Assembly (NCBI RefSeq): GCF_000003815.2
Contig: NC_049980.1
Coordinates: forward strand, 31,325,470 to 31,389,469
Length of the DNA stretch: 64,000 bases
Direction of reading: 5' to 3'
DNA from: Branchiostoma floridae
Taxonomy: Eukaryota > Chordata > Leptocardii > Amphioxiformes > Branchiostomatidae
Position 1 is the first letter of the stretch; the number at the start of each line of letters is the position of its first letter. The notes under the pieces are model-generated. The model saw only the letters and a list, made by a program, of their open reading frames with translations. It was not told where the DNA came from and made no database searches. This document shows positions 46,801 through 55,800 of the stretch, in pieces. The position numbers and the translations under genes are program-made.

Positions 46801-49800
46801 ATAAAGTGTATAGTTTTGGATTCTTCACGTATTTACCGTGCACCGCTTTTGTAACTTAAATGTTTTGGGAAACTCAGCCGAGCCGAGTGCGTCTTTCCAG
46901 AAAAAAATAAGTCTGTAGACGGAATGACGTATGCCTGTCGGGAACACTGGTCCAGGGCAGCGCCACTTTGGGGGGCCTAGGGGGGCAAAGCCCCCCGGAA
47001 GCTCTTGCATTTTAGGCTATTCAGAAGGCTTATTTTATCAGTTTTAGGGCCATGTCAAGATATCAAAACAAAAAGAGTATAAACAATTCTTTCAAAAAAA
47101 TTAACATGGCCCTCCCCCCCTATCTAAAAAAATTAACATGGCCCTCCCCCCACCTAAAAAAAAATTAACATGGCCCTCCCCCCCTAACGCACCAGCCCTC
47201 CCCCCCTGATAAATATCGTACAGTCCCTAAAGACAAACGAAAGGTTTTGTTTCCGTTCACTATTTCCCCAGGCTGGGTACTGGGTGATGCGCAGCCTGAA
47301 CGAGAGAATCCACGCGGGGACCGACCGCACCTGTCTGCAGCTGCTACTGGAGGATGAGCTGCAGAGGGTCGGCTGGACCGGACCGATCCAAGTGGGGCTG
47401 GAGGGGTGGTGGTTTGCTGAGGAGGAGGGACAGGAGGAGGAGGAGGCAGCAGGGACGGAGCAGGAGGAGAGATGGGAATGGGCAGGGATGGGGGACAAAC
47501 AGGTGGGCTGACAGATGCTTTGTTCTGATTGGATGATGAACTACTTGTATTTGCTGACTGACATTCTAGGTAGGTAGGTAGAATGGCTTTTTTTCTCAAT
47601 ATGTTTCCAAAGGAAAACATTTTGCTTTCACTGGCCTACTGGCCTGCGTTCTTTTTCTTTCTTCCATCGTCAGCCAATCAAAACTCAGTAGTGTAGTGTT
47701 GAAGTTGTGTAGTGTAGGTACAAGTAGCTCAGTCAGCAGTGCAATCGTTTATGATGCTCAAGGACGAAGGTTCATGTCCCACCTTGGAATATTTTAATCT
47801 ATTGTTCTATTTTTGATAATTGACTTTCAAATAATTTTTAATTAGCAATTAGCTGCCTAGTGTCCAAATTGTATTGTCTCTGTTGCAATTTGAATCAAGT
47901 CAAAGTCAAATCAATACAACGATAAGCTGTAAATAGTCAAAAGTGGGTAATGTATAAAATAATATATTATATAAAACTGGTGACTTGGATAGTAACTTAG
48001 TTAATAAATCCCCACTCTGTTAACACACTTATATTACAGTCAGTACCAGCCAGTGAGACAACAGAGGGAGACTCAGGCCTGCCTGAAGATGTGTCCTCTG
48101 TAGCAGCCATGTCCATCTCTTCAGCTGGAGAGGTGGAGGAGGCACCACTCAAGTGGCTGAGAGCCAGGCTACAGAAGCACAAGGACTCACCAACAGCACA
48201 ACATCGCATCGAGGCCTACAGGTCCTGGGAGGAAGGAGCAGAAATCCTGACCAACAGTGGGTATTCCGACATGGAGGGAGTGAAGGCCTTGGTACTGGGA
48301 TTCATGCAGCGTGACATGGTATCACCAGACAACACAAGTACAGTACTGTATGGACAGTCATGGCTAAACCTGAATAAAGCCCAACTGAAACAGCTAACGT
48401 CTTCCCAGCTACAAGTTGACCCCACGGACAGCACCTGTCTGCTGCTGACAGCCCTACAGCTTCCATATGGAGACAGCCGGGTGCAGACCCTGCAGCAGGT
48501 GGTTGCTGCCATCCTACAGCACGGACCTGGAGACTGGCTGTACCAACACCTGCACCTCATCTACTGCTACCTGGGGTGGGCCATATGGATGGCAAGCCCA
48601 TGGTCAAAAATGATATCAAAACTTTTCAAGGGGAGTGACTTGTCTGCTCTAGCCAAAGCCCTGTCTGCCATGGCTACCGTATATTCTCGAATAAAGTACG
48701 CACTTTTTTAACTTTTCAAAATTGAAAAGGTGCTGCAAGTTTTTGCCAAAGTTGGGGTGCGTACTTTATTTGAGGTTACTGCACAGAGAAATGGTAAAAA
48801 AAGCCTAAAATAAAGCAAGGTGGAGCTACACTTCTAGTAATGTTTCAAAACATACACATTGTTGTTGTCTTGTAGTTGTCTAAACATGAAACAAAGAAAT
48901 TGTCTAAACATGATTTACATAAGATTGGCATTTGCATATAATCCTTTTGAGTTAGTGACTTTGACTTGTACAACTGGTTTTCTACCAGTTCACAGTGATT
49001 TTTATAATTTGCAGTAGGCAATTCACAAGTTTATACAGACAATGACAGTGTAAATGCAGGTTATTTCATGCAAAATAACCTGGGGAAAACATCATAAATT
49101 TTAATTTATCCAGTTCAAGGTCTGTTCAAAATTGGTGGAGAAGGGGTGCGTACTTTATTTGAGTTTTTCCATTTTACCTTTCAGTCCCAAAGATCTGTCT
49201 AAGACTTGTCCAAAATCAGGGGTGCGTACTTTAATTGGGGTGCGTACTTTATTCGAGAATATACGGTAGTTCCCTTATGTACAAACAGGACCATTTGAAC
49301 ACTGTGTACTACACAGCGCGAATGTCTGAGGAAGTGTCTGAGACAGAAGCAATCAGACAGTTTGAGCACTACCTCAGGCTGGCACCAGAGTGTGATTTCC
49401 GTGTGCCACGTGCTCACTACCGCCTGGCCACCCTGTACGGACATCAGCAGGACAGGCAGAAGGTGATTCACCACTTCACCAGGGGGCAGCAGAGGGTCCA
49501 GACCAACAGGCTACCTGTGTTTGTTGAGGTCCCAAGATTCATCAAAGATCCTGCCAAAAAGGCATATGAACATTTTAACTGATGCTCTTTTCTGCCCAAA
49601 TTTACATATTGTATGACAGTGTAAAAGATCTTTCCTATGGCAGAATTCCATTTCAACATTCAATCACTAATCCAATTGACTTCCAAATTCAGTACATTAC
49701 ATTATCTACAAAATGTATTCAACATGTCACAAGTATAAAAATACAAGCTGTCTAAGGAAGTGTTTGAGATCTCATGTATAATGCAAATGACTGCCAGATT

Positions 49801-52800
49801 TACGTCGTAAGTTCAACTCTCTTACACATGTCATAAGCAGGAAATTCCAAATGTTACAGGGAATAAGAAAGCCTACAGCAAATTTAACATGGCATTAGTG
49901 TGATGACGTCACCTGATCCAAGTATAATTGTAATTGGTCACTATATAATTTAAATTGGATTAAAGCTAACTGAAAGCTTACAAGACTGGACTCCTGTACA
50001 GTGCTTATGACAAAAGTTATGTCAAAGTGGATGTCAATGGTATCTGCTTTGAAATTCTTTCTTTTAGCATTATACAATGCCTTGCAAGTCCTTCTTTAAA
50101 TAAAATAGATTGGAAAAGGGTCTATTGTTGTTGTTGTTGTTGTTGTTGTAAGTAGTTGTTGTTACCTGAAAAGCAGGTCGTAAGACCGGAGCAGTATCTG
50201 GCAAAACATAAAAGTGAAAGTAATATCTAAGTGATTAACAGAGGTAAAACCAAGGGGAGAAAAAGCAATGCTTTTAACGGTGCTAGACCTACACTAGCTG
50301 AGCCAAAACATTTACATCCCCGTGAATAAGTATTAATAAACTCTTCCGTTCACACTATGACCCTGAATGCCCTTTACTTCCTTCCACTATGTGTTGAAAT
50401 GTGCTGATATGTATACAGGTTATGGCAATAACTGCAGAAACAGGCAAACAGACACACTGAAAACAAAACTTTTGTACAAGGAGGTGACGTTACCAATGAA
50501 AAATCACAAACTTTATCCCAAAAGTATTGCAGACTTTACATCATGATAGCCTAGCCCATTCACACTCAGGCAGTAGACTTGTACAGTCAAACCTGCCCGA
50601 GCGACCACCTCTTCTCAGCGACCACCTGGCCATTTCGACCGCTTTTTCTCGGTCCCGATTTATTTTCCCATTGACATAAGCATTAAGCGACCTTTTCTCA
50701 ACGACCACCTGGCCAACGCGACCGCGACCGGCCCAAATTGGGACCTATAACGACCGCATCATTTTCAAGATTGAGGTTTTCATCGATTTTTTATGATAAT
50801 TAGCGCGATTTTGTGCCGAAATCGGCTAGCTTGCGTCGGATTTTGGGGTTAAATTTACAGTTTACGGTGTGCGTGTTGTATTTGACATTAAAGACCTCGC
50901 TTCTTTGCGTGCGTGCAGTGTGCTTGCTATTTGCCATTAAACACAACGGCAACCATTTATACTTTGCATCGGGCATGTTTTGAGTCGATACTCTTCTCAG
51001 CGACCACCTGTCCAAATCGACCGCTTTTTGCCGGTCCCCCGGGTGGTTGTCTTGGGCAGGTTTGACTGTAATTGACTCTACACACCAACATACCCATCAA
51101 TCATTTATCAATCATTATCGATTATCAGTCTAATATTATATATTGAGACATTTCATTTCAATATCTGGTTCAGAGTGCTCTAGGTTTAACTTTGAAGACG
51201 CTAACAGAACACACAAGAGACCCCACAGCTATATTTACCTGCTTGTATTATGGCAATGGAGCAGCATGGCTTACAACCATAGGAGCCTTATTAAGTTACA
51301 AGCATTTGTACTTTCTGAATAGTTTCAAGTTTCTGTATGCAAGGCAAAGTCAACAACTCTTTTGTGCAAACTCAGCCACTGTTAGTTCTTACAGGTTGAA
51401 CGCTGACGAAGATTTTGCTACAAGTACAAACACTGAAGTAATTTTGTGTGGTAGAACATCTAAGCAGTGAATATTTTCCAAGAAAATGGCAGATGGGACA
51501 GAAAGGCAACCACTGCCTGGTTCTGAAGGCCAGATTCCCCCTCCTGACCTTGAGATGGAAGCACAAGAACTGCAGCCTGGACAGGTGGGGGAGGGGGGCA
51601 GGCAGCCTGTGGTGCATGGCGATCATCACTATGAACAGATGGGCCAACTGTCTCTCCAGACTCCAGGACAAGGTAACCAGGTCCCACAGCAGACACCACC
51701 TGTACAGCATGGACAACTGGTGCCCCGGGTTCCCGTACAAGGCTACCCATTCCCACAGCAGGCACCATCTTTGCAGCATGGCGACCACCACTATAGACAG
51801 ACAGGAGTACTGCAGACACCACAGTTCCCTCAGCAGGCTGCACCACTGCAGCTGTACCATCCCAGTCAGCAAGGCTACAGTGCTCCAACAGCCATGATAC
51901 ATCGCTACCGGGGCTTCCCCATGGCTCCCCAACCAGCTGGGCAGGTGCACTACAATGTCCCACCTCCAGGCCCAGAGGCTGCAAACATTGGTGGGCCACC
52001 AGCTCTGCAGATGGGTGTAGGTGTAGGCCAAGTAGGGGGTGTTTTTGGTGGAGCAACCATCAGGATCCAGGATCAAGCCATCGCAAAAGGAGGCCTCGCC
52101 GGAGCCCTTGTTGGTGCAGCTGCTGCTGCAGGTGCATTTGCAGCTGGCAAGGTTTGTTTGTAGGTGCCTTTTCAGGTGAACCAAGCTGTGAGTACAAGCT
52201 GCATATGATTATAAGGTTTGACTCACTCTCACAGAGATGAAACCCTACTCTCTTCAATAACTGTGGTGGGTTAACATAGTCAAAGTTTGTCTCTCCTCAA
52301 ACATGGGGCCTCCAGCTTTACATGTTCGAGAGGATGTCCCTACCTGGAGCTAAAAGCTAGACACACATTTTCAACTGAGTCAAGTGGGAAAATATATTAA
52401 AGAAGGGTCTTCCATTGGGGCCTGATTCAAACCCAGAACCTTTATATTCTATTTAATTAAAGTCAACAAACCTACACAGGGCTCGAAATACCACCTGCAT
52501 ATGCAGGTTAGATTAGGTGCAGGTAAAATTGGAGCTGTATTTCTGGTGTCTACCTGCACCTAACCTGCACTGGTCCATGTACTGGGTTTATAATATACTT
52601 TATATATACATGACTATGACATATTTGTATGTGGATATTTCCAAGCTACATTGACTCTTACTGCCCATGATTACTATAAAGTATAAAAGAAATAATGGCA
52701 ATTGTTTCTGAACAGTTTAAGTGTGATAAAATACTTCCCAAACTCTGAGTGGTGCAGGTAAAATTTGTCTGGTGCAGGTAATTTCCCATGTTACCTGCCT

Positions 52801-55800
52801 GGTGCAGGTATGTAGAAAAAGGTATTTCGAGCCCTGCTACACAACAAGACCACCTTGCTACCTTTCAGGTTACAGAGTCCCCAGCAGCCATTGTTGGAGC
52901 AGGTCTGGCTGCAGGTGTGGCTACAGGACTTACGACCCTGGCAGCTTTCTACTTGAGCAACAAGCAACAAACAGAGGAGGCAATCCGCAGGGTGGTGGAG
53001 CGGGAACGACATGTACAAGTGGAGGGGATAGAGGAAGGGTCACTTCTTGTGCGAGTCAAGTTTCTAACACTGGTGAGACACAGAAGAATATCTAAGTTGT
53101 ATCACCGGACTGTAGAATTGTCATTGCAATATGATAGTTTCATCAGCAACCTACTCACATGTTGCATATGTTTCTCAGTATCAATAATCACTTGTGTTTA
53201 ACAGCAATGACAACCCATCCTTGTCATGATACAACACAGACAAAAATCACTTGCCCATTGGTTGATAAAGAAATATTTTATCTCGGAAAAATATGTTGGC
53301 TTGTTTGGTTTGGTTTTGGATCTCCATTAGTGATTAGCAATCACTATACTCTTCCTGGAGTCTGGGTGAATGATGTAAATACATATGTATGGCTGATACG
53401 GATGCATGGTCGCCAGGCCTGATGACTTTTGATTTATCACTGTTCCCCCAGGCTGGGTACTGGGTGATGCGCAGCTTGAACGAGAGAATCCACGCGGGGA
53501 CCGACCGCACCTGTCTGCAGCTGCTGCTGGAGGATGAGCTGCAGAGGGTCGGCTGGACCGGACCGATCCAAGTGGGGCTGGAGGGGTGGTGGTTTGCTGA
53601 GGAGGAGGGACAGGAAGAGGAGGAGGAGGCAGCAGGGATGGAGCAGGAGGAGAGATGGGAGTGGGCAGGGATGGAGCAGGAGGAGAGATGGGAGTGGGCA
53701 GAGATGGGGGACAAACAGGTGGGCTGACAGATGCTTTTGTTTTGATTTTTCTTATGAACTAATAATACTTGAATTGAATTTCACTACTTGACATTCTTCT
53801 CACAAATAATTGACTTTTAAATCAAAAGCTAGTTAACTGCCTAGTGTTCATACTATATTGCCCTTGTTGCAATTCGAATAAAGTCAAATCAATACAACTA
53901 GAAGCTGACAGTGTAAATAGTCAAAAGTGGATAATTCATACAATACATAAAACTGGTGAATTGGATAGTAAGAGTACTTAATTTCTCACTTTGTTTACAC
54001 TTATATAACAGCCTGTACCACCCAGTGTGACAACAGAAGGAGACTCAGGCCTGCCTGAAGACGTGTCCTCTGTAGCAGCCATGTCCATCTCTTCAGCTGG
54101 AGAGGTGGAGGACGGGCCACTCAAGCCGTACAGAGCCAGGCTACAGAAGCACAAGGACTCACCAACAGCACAACGTCTCATCAAGGCCTGCAGGTCCTGG
54201 GAGGAAGGAGCAGAAACCCTGACCAACAGTGGGTTTACAGACATGGCGGGAGTGAAGTCCTTGGTACTGGGATTCATGCAGCATGACATGGCAACACCAA
54301 GTTTCACAAATACAGTACTGTATGACCAGTCATGGTTGAACCTGAATAAAGACCAACTGAAACAGCTAACGGCCTCCCAGCTACAAGCTGATCCCACGGA
54401 CAGCACCTGTCTGCTGCTGACAGCCTTACAGCTGCCTTTTGGAGACAGCCGGGTGCAGACCCTGCAGCAGGTGGTTGATGCCGTCCTACAGCACGGACCT
54501 GGAGACTGGCTATACCAACACCTGCACTACATCTACCTCTACCTGGGGTGGGCCATATGGAAGGCATGCCCTCAAAGTCCTCAGCCAAAGCCAACAATGA
54601 TGTCAAAGCTTTTCAAGAGGTCTGACCTACCAACTACAAATCTGTCTGCTCTAGCCAAAGCTCTGTCTGCCACGGCTAGTTCCCTTATGTACAAACAGGA
54701 CCATTTGGACACTGTGTACTTAACAGCCCTACTGTCTAAGGAAGTGTCTGAGACAGAAGCAATCAGACAGTTTGAGCACTTCCTCAGGTTGGCACCAGAG
54801 TGTGATCTTGGTGTGCCACTTGCTCACTACCTCCTGGCCACCCTGTACGGACATCAGCAGGACAGGCAGAAGGTGATTCACCACTTCACCAGGGGGCAGC
54901 AGACGGAAGCCAACAGGCTACCTGTGTTTGTTCAAGTCTCCAGATCCATCAAAGATCCTGCTAGAAAGGCATATGACCCTTATAACTAACGGTCTACACT
55001 TAGATTCTACTCTTGATATCAGTGATTCATTCCTTCACCAGGCCTTACGTAACATACAACAAAATTCAACCTGTTAAGGGGCAGTTTTGACTGTAACAGT
55101 TTCTACCAACCTTAGTACAGATGCAGATCCTCCTGCCCGGAACCCCAGCCTCTGCATTGTACAGGGACAGGGTCTGTAGCTTGTGTGAATCTGTAGACAG
55201 AGAGGGCCCTAAGGTGTCTGGGATTGAGCCTTTCTTCAGCTTGGTTTGTAGCCAGTTACACAGTTGGGCAGTCGCTGGGGTCTCTTCCTCTGTGATAAAG
55301 AATAATATATTATATTAAACAGATTACTTTACTGCAAAACCATGCGCATAGGCTAGGGTAATTGTAAATAAAGCAAAACAGTTGTATAGTACAGAGTTGT
55401 CTACTTACCAAAGAAGAGAAATATATTAAGAGGGAATGACATCTATTCTACTTTAACTATTAATTATTAGGGGTTTGACTTCTAATAATGACTCTAAATC
55501 ATTGTAACAACAAAATATAACCTTTTTTCAACAATAAGAATTGTCACCAAAAGCAATGCAACATTACATATCATCCTAACAACTACACTATGTCATAGAG
55601 TGTGTATAAAGCAGATTTGAATATATCTTTAATTTTGACAATGCTAATAATGCAAAAATAGGTAACTACATAAAAGAGTGCTGTAGCATTATTAAGGTAC
55701 TGAAACCTAAGAATAGTCCTACCTGATTGTAACATGATGATATTTGTTCTTGTATTTATGTGAATTATCATTTGATGTATCATTATTATGATTTTGATAT

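Larger units (their letters stand above)
45178..47271 (+). other. P1 intron containing a 1.6-kb inverted-end element
   Basis: This intron runs from donor CTG|GTAAGA at 45178 to the acceptor before 47272. The equivalent P2 intron (53073-53451) is only 379 bp. The difference is largely the element at 45583-47227. A GAT microsatellite lies near 45360. Confidence 0.65.
41416..49582 (+). pseudogene. P1: nested paralog with last exon interrupted by a transposon
   Basis: I do not recognise this family. Exons inferred by comparison with P2 are 41416-41514 (ATG start, MADGTARQ), 43379-43576, one exon whose 5' part is in the N-gap and whose visible part is 45051-45177, 47272-47502, and 48040-49582 split by an insertion at 48677-49266. 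Products are a Gln/Pro-rich start, a Gly/Ala-rich helix (GGLVAGASTAAALAAG), an Arg/Glu-rich helix (EEAIRRTLERERH), the segment KGSLLVQVKFLTL, a Trp/Glu-rich stretch and a helical TPR-like C-terminus. In the inserted element the frame reaches a stop at 48709-48711, removing roughly the last 105 residues. The sequence after the insertion is still open, so the lesion looks recent. An AATAAA lies at 50099. The gene sits in an MCM3AP intron on the opposite strand. Confidence 0.68.
49583..51485 (+). other. Spacer between P1 and P2
   Basis: No gene is supported. Contents are an AATAAA at 50099-50104 (likely P1 polyadenylation signal), a TTG microsatellite at 50125-50149 and a 489-bp MITE at 50582-51070. 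The 51180-51485 stretch resembles the sequence before P1 and probably contains the P2 promoter; no TATA box was identified. Confidence 0.55.

Noticed and set aside
47165..47620. Pro/Ser-rich minus-strand frame of 151 codons
   Set aside because: It is the antisense of the Glu/Trp-rich P1 exon 47272-47502; the same shadow occurs opposite P2 at 53334-53714.
51372..52184. Minus-strand frame of 270 codons
   Set aside because: It is antisense to P2 exon 51486-52151, which has splice sites, paralog support and a sensible start.
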